Assembly (NCBI RefSeq): GCF_029784155.1 | Contig: NC_073691.1 | Span: 143,438,461 to 143,502,460, forward strand | Source of the DNA: Uranotaenia lowii | Lineage: Eukaryota > Arthropoda > Insecta > Diptera > Culicidae | Length of the DNA: 64,000 nucleotides | Direction of reading: 5' to 3' | Shown here: positions 19,656 through 30,901 of the stretch, in pieces | How the letters are laid out: every line of letters starts with the position of its first letter | How positions within the stretch are numbered: position 1 is the first letter of the stretch | The notes under the pieces: model-generated | The model's database searches: none | What the model saw: the letters and a program-made list of their open reading frames with translations, nothing else | Told to the model about the DNA's origin: nothing | Position numbers and translations under genes: made by a program

Positions 19656-20690
19656 TTTTATTAGTTGATCACCCAGGTGGGAAATCCTTTTTACGGATTG
19701 CATTCCAAGGCACGGCGAGCGACCGAGTCCCCCCAGTATGCTTCTCTGGGTCCATGGGTGCAATTGGACGACTCATGATACTATGTACCCCTACGCCATA
19801 AAGTCCACCTGGGGCCTCTGGCCATAATTCCCATCCGGACCTGCAACGAAGGCTGTACCCAAGATGGGAGACCAAGTCCGCGCTTAAGCGCTCTTCGGCA
19901 AACTCCAGATCGAGTCAAACTCCAGCATATATACCCTGCCTCTTATTACGATTCAAGACTAAGGACCTCGCCTCTAACGACTTGAGATCCGGCCTTTACT
20001 CGCAAATCGAGACTAGCTTGGTTCCCACGAAAAACGTGCGCTCCGCCTCTGTTCGAGACCACTGCAAGAGACCAATGACCTCGCCTCTAACGACTTGAGG
20101 TCTTGGCTCCGCCTGGCTTGGCTCGAGGCCCTCTCCTCTTTGCCCGTCCGTGTGCCGAATCGAGAGCAGCTTATCCTGGACACGCGCCTGTCACAGCACA
20201 CGTCCGGGGCTTTACGAAAGACTACTCGGATGATTCCCGGCGAAGAATTCATCCTACACCGACTCAGATGACTCACCCGCCGACGACGTGAAGTCACCCT
20301 ACCCGAGAGTATTTCGCGGCGTAAATACTCTTCCCCCTACGAGTTCGACTACGAAGAAGGTCAAGTCTTATCCCCGCAGCCTCCCTCGCAGAGAGCGCGT
20401 TCTACTCAGATACTCCGCGGCGGTGGAGGTATCCTACACAACGATCGCGACGTACCTAAACAGCTCGGCATACGCAGAAGGTAGAGTCTTATCTTTGTAT
20501 GCTTTGCTGCTAGGATTGGACGCACACTACTCGAATGCCCCCCGCCGAAAGGACATTCTACTCCGACCGTGGTCCGGTCTTCCTCCTCCCTTATTGGCTG
20601 GCAACCCTAGAAGACTATACCTTCTGCGTATGTCGAGCTGCCTGGTACGTCGCGTGTCTGTGTGTAGGATACCTCCAACGTTATCGTCAC
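19656..20690 (-). mobile_element. R1 LINE 3'UTR copy on the minus strand
   Basis: Begins with a poly-T run and TTAGTTGATCACCCAGG, the reverse complement of the LINE 3' end with its A-tail. It then carries the head (19662-19900), a short version of the CCTCTAACGACTTGAG array (about 19930-20110), one copy of the 477-bp unit (GAGAGCAGCTTATCCTGG, 20161 on), and the coding-proximal end near 20500. It is 5'-truncated with no coding part. Part of it pairs with 20690-21366 in inverted orientation. Confidence 0.7.
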
Positions 20691-21366
20691 GGAGTATCCG
20701 AGTCGATTGCTCCCTCTGCTACGGAGGCTGTGGGGATATGACATGAACTGACCGTAGAGGGAGGAGTATTCACGTCGGGGAGTACTCTCGGGTAAAGTGG
20801 TCTCACGTCGCCGTCGGATGAGCCACTCGAGTCGGGTAGGATGACATCACCGTCGGGATTCATCAGAGTCGCAATCGTTATTGACCCGTAAGTGTGCTGT
20901 GACAGGCGCGAGTCTAGGACATGCTGCTCTTGATTCGGCACACAGACGGGCAAAGGAAGAGGGCCTCGAGCCAAACCAAGCGGAGCCAAGATTTCGAATC
21001 GTTAGAGGAGAGGTCATTGGTCTCTTGCAGTGGTCTCGAACAGAGGCGGAGCGCACGATACTCGTGGAAACCAAGTGAGCTTCGAGATGCGAGTAAAGGC
21101 AGGACCTCGAGTCGTCAGAGGAGATAAGCGCTTAAGCGCGGACTTGGTCTCCCATTTCGGGTAAAGCCTTCGATGCAGGTCCGGATGGGAATTATGACCA
21201 GAGGCTCCAGGTGGACTTTATGGCGTAGGAGTACATAGTATCACGAGTCGTCCAAATGCACCCATGGACCCAGAGTAGCATACTGGGGGGACTCGGTCAC
21301 TCGCCGTACCTTGGAATGCAATCCGTAGAAAGGATTTACTACCTGGGTGATCAACTAATATAAAAA
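20691..21366 (+). mobile_element. R1 LINE 3'UTR copy on the plus strand
   Basis: The same family as 19656-20690 in the opposite orientation, ending GGGTGATCAACTAATATAAA at about 21345-21366, the LINE 3' end. Together the two make an inverted repeat with both 3' ends pointing outward. The left boundary is approximate. Confidence 0.7.
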
Positions 21367-21674
21367 AGGCAAATACTGTAAATATTGCTGTAATTCTAAT
21401 ATTTGTTCATAGTTTACTTAAGACTAAAATAAGTTGCTAATTTAGGTTATAACTCACGTATATGAGATAGCAGTTTGTTACTGTTCAAATGAAATTCTTG
21501 AAAATATCAATTATTTTACCATTCCATTCCGGTATTCATGTTCTGCAGGTGCGTAGCTTATGTGCGCGACGAATCTTCAAAACAGGTCACCCTTAACAAA
21601 ATCGCCCGTCCACTATAGTAACTCAAATGCAAGGTGGTTGACTTCTCACACAGCGAAAAACCTTCTATTGGCGA

Positions 21675-22520
21675 GTGTTATCCAACGATAAACCTAGAAA
21701 GATACAAACAAAAAAACCCCAAACCCTTCCCATAGAAGTTCAATTGAAAACAAAACATAGTAGTTGTTGTGGCCATGGAAAGCCATTGGTGGACTGTGGG
21801 TGCGGCGCTTGGCAAAACGACCACTCCCCCTGCGGGAGCGAGCCTCTTCTAGACAACCCCTGGTGGCTGTCTCACCAGTGGAGGCAAGTCCTCGGACTGT
21901 ACCTGGAGGCCAAGGCCGAGTCGACGTGAGCGCTTGGGAAAACAACCACTGATGGTCCGCTCCCCTCATGGAATTGGACCTTAAGGGACAACCACGCATG
22001 GTTGTCCCATCAGTGGAGGCAGGTCCTCATGACGCTGCCTGGCGGCCAAGGCTCGAGGGGATCTCGATCGCCTGGTTGACCGAGATCCAAAACTCTTTCT
22101 GGATGGAATGGCTCTGAAAAGAGCCGATTGTGGCAGCTGGACCCGGGAGCAAGGCGTCGGAGCCAAGCTCCAGAAGGAAGGCACTAGTTCGGCTTACATA
22201 CTATTTTATTTCTCTCTTTACTTTTCTACTATTTACACTTTTCACTCCGTCACATCTCGACGGTCTGACGATTTGATTACAACTGACTCCTAGGCGCATA
22301 AAGAATGCGCCCTTAAGGCTGACGAGCAAGCACAAAAGCACGTGCTCGCGCCAGATGGAACCGTGTAGAACTTTCTCGGCGCTTTCAGCGAGAGCAGCCG
22401 TCTTGTTCTCTCAGTGCGGTATTCTCTCGTGTATTCTCAGTCCGCTTGTCGGACTGAACAGTATTCGATACAGTTTACCAAACCTGCCAAATAAAACTCC
22501 TTGAACCAAATTGCAGCTTC
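21675..22520. other. GC-richer block with a diverged internal duplication, possible solo LTR
   Basis: Two related segments (about 21855-21920 and 21995-22060) share CAGTGGAGGCA and a following GGCCAAGGC, about 140 bp apart. The downstream part (22200-22500) is promoter-like in composition and ends near AAATAAAACTCCTTGAACC, which resembles a polyadenylation region. TG at the left and the overall form suggest a solo LTR of another retrotransposon, but I see no target duplication or partner. Confidence 0.3.
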
Positions 22521-22719
22521 CTCCAGTTCATCGCCTGGGTCTATTTGGAGGTGTTGAAAAGACGCAGGTTTCAGTGGTGGAATAGAGTTATCTTTATTCA
22601 TGTTTCGTCTGTGAGGTCAGTAGAATACAACTATATTAATTAGCGATAGCTAATTGTCACTTTCCACTTCTTATATTCCCTAACCGGGAAAGTACTCATT
22701 TCTCAATGAGTACTTTGAT

Positions 22720-22960
22720 ATTCTTACCCAGAATATCTGGCAACACTGTTGTGTTACCACAAACCCAATTTGAGTATTCTCGCCTAACCGTGTGATGATG
22801 TAAACATTTGTACCGTGTTTAACATCATCACCTGTCATCAGCAATCATCGATCTATTGTTCTCGATTGCGAATTGGAAACAGCAAGAGGAACCAAAACAA
22901 ACAATGTTTTGGTTCTGCTGCAATCGGCAGCAATGTGCTCCAACGAAATCGTAAGTATCA
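22720..22960 (+). repeat. Dispersed repeat, copy B, with conserved donor-like site
   Basis: Diverged copy of 15440-15750. It shares CAACACTG near the left, GTAAACATTTGTACCGTG (about 22800), CACCTGTCAT, CCAAAACAAAC and the closing CGTAAGTATCAACA (about 22945-22958). The sequence outside these limits does not align. Confidence 0.55.
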
Positions 22961-24019
22961 ACAGGAGGATATCTGGTGAAATTGGAAGGCCAAATCCAGT
23001 CCTTTTGATGGCCAGAAATCTCCGTCGGAAGCAAAAACGGCAGTCGCACCCAAAAAAGTTTTTCCACTTTTTTGTTTGTTTTGGTTCGTGTGGGGAACGT
23101 TCAGAGAAGTGGGTGAATTACGAGTGTCATATCGGTAGGTGTGTTCAGTGTTAAGATTTATTCTCATTATCTTTCGGAAGAAAGAAAATTGATGAAATTT
23201 TTTTTCGCGTCCGTAGTTCATTTGAAGCGTTTTCTGGTCAATCAGGACTAGTGTAGCATTGAAACGGTTACTTTCATGTTTTCCTAACATAAGGATCTGG
23301 TGTAGTTTCAGTGCAACAAACCGATGATTTGTGAATTTCAGAATTCCAATTGATAGTAGGTTGTAATGTTTAATTAGAATCAGGATTTAAAATCTAATGA
23401 TGATTGAATTCTGATACTGGATTCTGACTTCAAATTTCGAATCCCATTAGGATTGAGTCCCAGTTGCTGTAATAAAAAATTAAATGCAGAATTCTGATTT
23501 TGATAAATGTTTATTGAGGATCTCAATTTTGTAGTTAAATCTCAATCAACTCTTATTGAAATTTTAGATTTTGTGATTTTTATTCTAAGCTCTTGATTCT
23601 TAGATTGGAATCAAAGATTTGAATTTTAACTAACATTTAATTTCAATTAACATTATAGTAGTCCAGCTGAGTCGATTGATATATATAAAGTGGGGTCTTG
23701 GACCCTGAATTAATGATAGCCCCAACTGACCATTCGCTATATCTTTCTGTAAGAAAGGCAAAAGGGTCATCACTTTGAGCGAAATTTCCGTTACTTTAAC
23801 GTAGCCTAATTTTTGTTTCACAGCTCCCTGATTTTTGAAAAAAAAATGTTGGCAACCCTGGCCACAGTCTCTCTCACATCTTCGGCACAAATTGCAGAAG
23901 GCCGCAACAAATTGTGAAAATTTGCTACAAACTGTGGAAGACCTCCTCAAATTGGGGCTGAAGAGAGACGTTTTCGACACAGAAGATTCACATCACAGCC
24001 TGGATCTCAAACGTGAAAC
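22961..24019. other. Spacer with one dispersed repeat (23655-23775)
   Basis: AT-rich and without a recognised gene. The part 23655-23775 (AATTAATGATAGCCCC, ATTCGCTATATCTTTC, GTAAGAAAG) recurs at about 26283-26398, showing a small interspersed family. The ends of that family are not resolved. Confidence 0.45.
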
Positions 24020-24295
24020 CACATCAACCGTATAACCGTAAGTGGAGATGGATAGGGCATACCCTGTAAAGAGATGAAATCGAGATAAGAAGAGAGGCCC
24101 TTGAGACTGGAATCAAGTTGGGCAACGAAGAATCGTACCTCGACGAAGCCTATTCGCTGAAATCACTGAAATACGAACTGGTGACGCGTTCTTTGGCTGA
24201 CATGAAGAAGATGCACTGACCCCGAATTACGAACAGTGGAGATTTTTTCTATGAGTAAAATGACTTTCGAAAGCTTGTTTAGACCCAATAATTAT
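24020..24295 (+). pseudogene. RTE-like LINE C-terminal remnant, plus strand
   Basis: Translates as KWRWIGHTL, a stop, RDEIEIRREALETGIK and onward to a stop near 24220. This matches KWRWIGHTLRRDENEICREAL of the minus-strand copy at 47008-47475. It ends in an (ATT)n-like tail near 24290. Strongly decayed. Confidence 0.55.
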
Positions 24296-24599
24296 TATTA
24301 AAGATTGCACCTCACAGTTCGTTGTTACCTCACAGTACTATAGAGTAGTACTGTATGTTTTCCCACCAGTCGACTGATCCATTGAATACTTATTTAACTT
24401 TAAACTACAGTAAAAGCTAATGAACTGTTTTATTTGTTTCTACTTCCAGGTACGTTCTTTTTTTTATTATTGGAAACTTCCACCTAGTAAGTACATTTAA
24501 TAGATATTTTTTTCAATTTTTTTTGCCAATTTGATTTAAAATTACAGCCGAAAGCTAAGTGGAACCATATCGTTTTCACATCTCTCGTAGGTCTGATTT

Positions 24600-25150
24600 C
24601 ACAGCTCCTTGAGTGCATGGAATAAAACCGAACGTAAAACAAATGAAAGCCGTTCCGAAGTCGAGCAAATAAAATCGGAAGCACCCATAAACCATAATAA
24701 AAATGTTTCACGCAGATTTACATTTTGTGTACCAAGGGGCCATTTTCATCAGCCACCCAGGTCAACAGCGAGAGAGAGAGAGAGTGCCCGCATGTATGGA
24801 AATTCGGTGCGCCCGTAAAGAACACAAAAACCACAGGAATCGAATCCGGGGCATTGTAATGTTTGCACAGTTTCCCGTGTATGTAATTTGTTTCACAAAT
24901 TACCGGGCCTTCCTTTCCGTTCCGAATGGCGGAAGGCGGATATGGTAATGGCGGCGAGATGTGCGTCATTCGTTACCGGGTGTCATAATTCCGGTCAAAT
25001 TATTCCATCACATGAAAACATCTCAGTCATTGGATATCTCGCCGGGATCTGCCGGCTGATGGCCGTTGGGTTTGTTTTTATTAATGCGATTACTGCTGGA
25101 ATTTCTATCCTTTCCATTTTTGGTTCTTCCTTCAGTCGAAAATAAATTAA
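24600..25150. other. Unique-looking block, possible host non-coding sequence
   Basis: GC-richer than the flanks, with an (AG)n run at 24771-24782 and ordered, non-repetitive words. Overlapping open frames on both strands have no recognised domain. It could be intronic or regulatory host DNA; I cannot show conservation from one sequence. Confidence 0.25.
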
Positions 25151-26850
25151 TGTCAAGTTTTGTTTACCAAATTTAATATGATTTCACATTCCACTAAAGA
25201 TCGTTAAAATTCCGCTAAATATTGTGATTTCTGGTGTTTCAGTAATATTTTATGCATCACTTACTGGTTCGAGCTACTGTTCTTTGTTTGTTGAAAGATG
25301 AATATTTGGCTATATCCCAAATGTTCTTCAACAATCTGTTTTAAAGTCTGGAACGGATAACTTGAGCCAAAATTTACTTTCATCTATGAATTGAGATGAA
25401 GCTCAACATATTGTAGCTCGATTTGATACACATAACGGAGTGTTGGAGTCTTATGTGTATCCTAGCAAACATTTGGGAAGGGATATCGCATAAACAACAG
25501 AATTACACAAACTTACCAAATAAAACATATAAATAGCTACAAAAACGGAAACGGTATACCTAGAATGACAAATAAACGATGAAGACTAATTTAGATAAAA
25601 TTAAAACAATAAATTATGCACGGACCGAGAATAGAACTCGAGCCCTCCGAGTCCACTCTCTTTCACTTTGCCACAAGACTAACTCGTCGCGTCGGTTAAA
25701 TAGAGCCTGTCTAAAGCTCTAAAGTTGAGGTTTTCTTTTTTCACGGGGGTAGAGGAATAAAAAAAAGAGATCCCTTTGAGTGCAATCGATCGCACACCGA
25801 TTTATCGTAAATGACTTCACCGCAATAATAGATAAGATCGTTAAAAAACAATCATCATATTTGGTAGTTTTTGGGAACATTTTTAAGACTTTTTTTTCAT
25901 AAGCCCGGTGTCAACTTATTTTTGGGCAAAGCGTATCGTAAATGAATCATAAAAACACAATATAAAAATATTTTTACGATGATGATTGGAAATATCTTTT
26001 TAAAAGTTAGAAAGAGCCATTTCCATTATAATTTCATGTTAGCAGGAATCGTACAAAATATTGACACAAAAGGAGTGGATAGCGATTTGAATAATCTATC
26101 ATCAGTTTTATTCTGGAATCAGAATCTGAAATCTAAACTCTGAAACTATCTTCCTTATCTGGATTTATAATCTAGATTCTAAATCTGCATTTTTGGTTTT
26201 CCAAGTATAAAAAGTGATAAAAAATATTTTTTTTAAGGAGATGTAGTAAATACCTAAATCATCATGAATCATCGTAAATTATCGAGCTGAATCGATAGGT
26301 AGCTATTAACGGACCTTCTAGGACCCTTAATTAATGATACCTCCAATTATCGTTCGCTATACTTTCAGTAAGAAAGTCAACAAAGTTTCGACTAGAAAAA
26401 AACACCACTCATGTACTTAATCGAGGTTGTTGCCTGAAATCATGAGTAATGCTTCTAAATAAGCGCAAAGAAGACGGATCACGAAAATAATGTGATTTGT
26501 ATTAAAATTTTAAAGTGTTTTACGCTTTTAATCAAGCAACTTATTGGAATTGAAAAAAAAAATAAATTATTTGTACCGTTTACCCACTTTTAATCCTATA
26601 CTCTTTCCATTTTGTAAAACCACTACAATTAACAGTGGCGACCAAAAAAAAATGCATATGCTGGAGAATTTCATGTTTGCCTGATTTAAATAATATATAC
26701 TAAGCTACTGAAATTGTGAGAAAAGTGGTTCATGACCCTGCCATTAGTTCTCAGTAAATTTGTATCGAATATTACTTCCGTTAAAGGAGTGGAGAGTTCC
26801 ATATCTCTGCCGACGACTTTCGGTTGCGGAAGCTATTTAGATACTCTTTG
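25151..26850. other. AT-rich spacer
   Basis: No gene. It contains a tRNA-like patch (25610-25695) and the second copy of the small dispersed repeat (about 26283-26398). Confidence 0.45.
25610..25695 (-). ncRNA. Possible tRNA-derived SINE promoter, minus strand
   Basis: On the minus strand GACGAGTTAGTCTTGTGGC could serve as an A-box-like region, and about 50 bp on, GCTCGAGTTCTATTCTCGG resembles a B box. The spacing and tRNA-like ordering fit a SINE head. There is no clean cloverleaf, so this is not a tRNA gene. Confidence 0.3.
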
Positions 26851-26877
26851 TCGCCACGCTCATTTTGATAGTTTTAA

Positions 26878-27093
26878 CACGTTCGTTGCCACGCTCATTT
26901 TGGTAGTTCTACTAGCCGGGCCCAAAGAAATTATCGGAGAGAGAAAGCAAAGAGGGAGAACTCCCATATTTGAAACGTGTGGCGAAGCTGAGCGGTAAAC
27001 TCAAGTAAGAGAGCGTCACACGCCTTTTGATGTGACGGGGCCCCCAGGAAATACACCCGTCACCCAAATATGGGTCCCATGGCAACGAACGTG
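26878..27093. mobile_element. TTAA-flanked MITE, copy 1 (216 bp)
   Basis: Terminal inverted repeats read CACGTTCGTTGCCACG on the left and CACGTTCGTTGCCATG on the right (reverse complement). The left flank is TTAA (26874-26877) and the right flank CTAA, a one-base change. TTAA duplication is typical of piggyBac-group elements. There is no coding capacity. A truncated piece of the same family (TCGCCACGCTCATTTTG) lies just outside its left end, at about 26850. Confidence 0.75.
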
Positions 27094-27280
27094 CTAATAA
27101 TGAGAAGAAGGGAGAAATGCTTCCTTCTCCTCTTGTATGTTTATGATTAATGTATAACTTATGAATCTACGTGTGAAGATATTTCAAACTTCTCAAAATA
27201 CACAACAGAAGTTTACCGGTTGTCTCACTTACTCCAATTGGGAGTTTGCGGATGAAGCCTTGAGACCTGAATTCTCTTAA

Positions 27281-27495
27281 CATTTTCGTCGCCACGCTCA
27301 TTTTGGTAGTTTTACTAGCCAGGCTCAAAGAAATTCTCGGAGCGAGAAAGAAAAGAGGGAGAATCCCAGATTTACAACGTTTGGCTAAACTAAGCGGCTA
27401 ACTTGAATAAGAGAACGTCACACGTTTTGATGTGACGGCTTCCCTCCTGGAAATACACCCGTCAAACGAATATGGGTCCCATGGCGACGAACGTG
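27281..27495. mobile_element. TTAA-flanked MITE, copy 2 (215 bp)
   Basis: Direct repeat of 26878-27093 with scattered substitutions, flanked by a perfect TTAA on both sides (27277-27280 and 27496-27499). Same orientation as copy 1 and about 190 bp away. Confidence 0.8.
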
Positions 27496-27499
27496 TTAA

Positions 27500-29345
27500 A
27501 ACGACACAAGGTCCGATTTTCTGTCCGCTCGTTTACAGACTTCACAGCGGGTCACCCCAGTTCGCTACTCTGGATTAATCGGTGCAATGGGACATCTCAT
27601 GATATACTTCTCGTATATATCCTACTTCCTAAAGTTCACCTGGATCCTCTTACCTTAGATCTCCCGTCAAATTCTCATTAAACTATTGTGGGAGGACATA
27701 AGCGCGCTTGAGCGCTCCGCGCCATACTCGTTAGCGTTACTATTACAACACTTCTCCTCTTTACGATTCGAGGCATGATTTCTCCTCTAATGACTCGAGT
27801 ACTAACCCATCCTCGTAGAGATTCATGCAGAATCTTCGTCTCTTGACGACTCGGGGCCTGATCTCTTCCCCTAATGACTTGAAGCTAACGCTTACTTATT
27901 TACCATTTTTCTACTCAAGGCCTTCACATCTCTGGTAGTAACTTGGGGTTTAACCTCTTCTCTGACAACTCGAGATGTGACCATTCCTAGCAATGACTTG
28001 TGATTCGAAACACTTACCCAGAGGTACGTAAACTTGCCTGCGCAGATTGAATTTATCTTCGTTTCAATCATTACGTCAATGCGCACGACGAAAAACGAAG
28101 AGAACAGTTCATTGATGTTTTTCATGCCTCATGAACTCACAACAACGAAACCACAGAACGATGCTTAGCGTACACGAATGCGCACGATCGTTCGTTGCCC
28201 GACGAACCGAGTGAACCGTTTCCTCGTACCTACCACTTTTAGCCACGCCCCGATGCGTTCTCCGATTGTTGTGTTCGGCTGCCGAACGAAAACGATTTGA
28301 ATTTTTAATTCGCAGAACTGTACGTTTGCTTCGCTGATATTTCTCCCAATTGCTGTTTACTCCTGCCGAGTTTATCCGAAGCTTACTTTCTGAATCCTGT
28401 CCTGATGCTTTCCGTGTTGAACTATCGATTGCAGTTTGCAGTTTGAGGACCAGCCTTGCCAGATTTACGGATTTCTCCGTAGCTCTACGGATTTTAAGCA
28501 TTTCTACGTAGCTGCGGATCGATGCTTGAAATCTACGGGTTTTCAGCAAGGGATTCTGCGGACAAATGAAAAATCTACCTGACGACCATAAGAAAAGGTC
28601 ATCAAGTTTTATTTTGACGAAGTACATTTATCGATTTTCGCTGAATCTACGGGCTTGAGCGGTTTTCAATCTGGCAACGCTGTTGAGGACAGCTTTTCCT
28701 GGAATCGTGCCATTCACAACGCACTCCTGGGGCTTTACGTAATGACTCTGATGATTCCCGATGAAAATGTCATCTTACACCAACTAGAATGTCTCGCCCC
28801 GCGTCGAGAGCCACTCTATTCCGCGGGTTTTCCCTCTCAGTGGACATCCTTAGTTATTCCCTCGGTGTAGGAATATTTATCCTACTCAGGCACGCGGCAT
28901 TCCCAAGGCATCAACTGTGCAAAAGGTAAGGTCATTGTAACTGAAACCTTGAAATCAGACGCACTCTACTCGACAGCTCTCCACCCGATGAGGTCAGTGT
29001 ACTCCAACCGTTGTGCGGTCTTCCTTGAAACTTTTGGATGGCAATCCTATCCTTATCCTAGACTCACACCTGTCACAGCACACGATCGGGACTTTTGAAG
29101 CTACGATGGATGTTTTCTGACTATATCGTCATCCTACATTGACTAAAGAAGCTCGCTCGACACTGTGAACCTTCCTACCCCAAGGATATCCCCAAGCAGT
29201 GGTTCATTCCCTTTTTAGAAGGTCCTCTGCGAAGGAAGGTGGTAAACCACTACATGTTTTGATCTTCTGCGGTTAGTATCGCCGATCGAGTGTAGCTTAT
29301 CGCGATCTTCCACCGGTCACATACTCGGGACTTATTCGATTGAAC
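27500..29345 (-). mobile_element. Decayed R1 LINE 3'UTR copy, minus strand, with insertion
   Basis: Corresponds to the 43465-45060 copy: head (27500-27690), part of the CTCCTCTAATGACTCGAG array (about 27740-27990), and eroded copies of the long unit starting near 28690, 29050 and 29285. The segment 28015-28440 is not clearly matched elsewhere. A 232-bp hAT-type MITE interrupts the first long unit. The boundaries are approximate. Confidence 0.6.
28451..28682. mobile_element. hAT-type MITE (232 bp)
   Basis: The terminal inverted repeats are CAGCCTTGCCAGATTT and CAGCGTTGCCAGATTG, flanked by a perfect 8-bp duplication, TTGAGGAC (28443-28450 and 28683-28690). The CAG start and 8-bp duplication are hAT features. 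Inside, the word TCTACGGATTT and variants recur several times in both orientations. Removal rejoins sequence matching the uninterrupted R1 3'UTR unit at 20155-20180. Confidence 0.8.
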
Positions 29346-29664
29346 AAGCCTTCAAACTGTGAATTATCTTCACCTCTATCTACTCTTGTTAAGCTCTTGA
29401 ACATGCTTTGATCTGTTGTTTCGTTCCATACGATTCGGAAATGGAATTTCATTCTCTCGATTGACTTGTTAACATTATTTGCGCATACAGAAAGCTTAGA
29501 TCAAACAGATGGATATGTTGTTGCGATTTATTAGGTGGGCATTTTTAGGCATATCCTTATGCCAATTTTAAAGTCAATCGAAGATTATTGCTCAGGCATT
29601 TGATTCAATCGGTGAGCGTTGAAAACATATTTTTTTAAAACCGCTTTTCAAACTGATCGTATTT

Positions 29665-29770
29665 AATAAGGAAGACGCTGGCTCCGGATCGTCAACAGTG
29701 GAGGTCTTTTACCACGGCCCTATGCACCGGAGGATCGGCGCGGGAACATTTAGTAAGTTGAAGTAAGTTA
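29665..29770 (+). pseudogene. RTE-like LINE 3' end with TAAG-type tail, plus strand
   Basis: Translates as TLAPDRQQWRSF followed by a short C-terminus and a TAG, matching TLAPDRQQWRSFISALCAG of the 47-kb copy. It is followed by TAGTAAGTTGAAGTAAG, a degenerate TAAG tail. Only the last 30 or so codons remain. Confidence 0.65.
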
Positions 29771-29985
29771 GTTATTTGATTAAATTTAATAAGGGTAATA
29801 ACATTAAGCTTTCATGATTTTTTTTAATTTACAAAACTTTCAAACTCATCTCTTGCAAATTGGTTTGGTCTCTGCAACGGTCTGTTAAATCAAGGGGCAG
29901 ATAAATGAGTGGCACTAATTAAACGGCCAGATTTATTGAGTTAATTGGTGCGGAAATGCAATAATTTTAAACCTAAAAAATAGTA

Positions 29986-30899
29986 GGGGAGAGTGGGGTA
30001 TCGTGGGCCATGGGGAAACGTGGGCCACTTTTCATATCTCAGATGTGTGTAGAGATAAAAATCTCGAACCAACTGTCATCGTCGTCGCTTTGCGTGAGCA
30101 TATATTTCTATATGTTGTTGACTTAAATACGCATCATATGCTTCTTTAATTTATCAAGCTAAAAAAAGTTAGAAAAATATACTTTCATAATTTAAAATAC
30201 ACTCGCTAATTGCATCGATGGGGAATCTAAAGTTCATATAAAAAATATGCTCATACGCTTATGATCTTAGTTTTGTCATGACCTTTCACGTGGAAAAAGA
30301 ATTTTTGATGAAACATCAATAAGTCACACAAACGCAACCAATTTGCAAATCATAGCTAGTGGGGAATCGTGGGCCACACATCTCTAACCACCTATATTTT
30401 TATGTTTTTATACACATTCAGAACTTAAAATACGTTTTCCCTATCTGTAAAGTTTTCTTATGCCAAATGAAGAGTTATGAAAAATATTTTGTCCATCCTA
30501 TATAAGAAATTATGCCAAAACTTTTGAGAGCCAGGTTTTGGAATCTATTCGATCATACACAGCTCTCTTTTTTATATTATCATCTGAAATTGCTTTAAAA
30601 TAACGAAATGAATTATGAAATCACAGTTTTGGATCTACTCATAAACTGTGCATGTTATTTGGTCAATTTGGATTTAGTGGCCCACGATTCCCCACCATAT
30701 TTAAAAATCCAAAAAATATTGCTTTTTTTTAAACAGTCAGAATTTGGAGAAAATAACTTATTAAAAATTTAAAAAAAATTACCTTATAATTCCTTGAAAA
30801 TGTAGAAAACCATACCAATTTTTATTTTCATTTTATCTTTTATAATAAAGAAGTTATGGTACAACGAAAAAAAATGGCCCATGATTCCCCACTCTCCCA
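29986..30899. mobile_element. TA-flanked GGGGAGAGTGGGG element, copy 1 (914 bp)
   Basis: The ends are inverted repeats (GGGGAGAGTGGGGTATCGTG and, from the right, TGGGAGAGTGGGGAATCATG) flanked by TA. Internal copies of GTGGGGAATCGTGGGCC at about 30360 and its inverse at about 30680 make a second, inner inverted pair. No transposase is encoded. Probably a non-autonomous Tc1/mariner-group element. Confidence 0.8.
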
Positions 30900-30901
30900 T
30901 A

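Noticed and set aside
15440..22960. The spaced direct repeats as a CRISPR array or LTR pair
   Set aside because: Only two diverged copies 7 kb apart with unrelated DNA between them; no target duplication, no gag-pol, and CRISPR is not expected in a eukaryotic nuclear genome.
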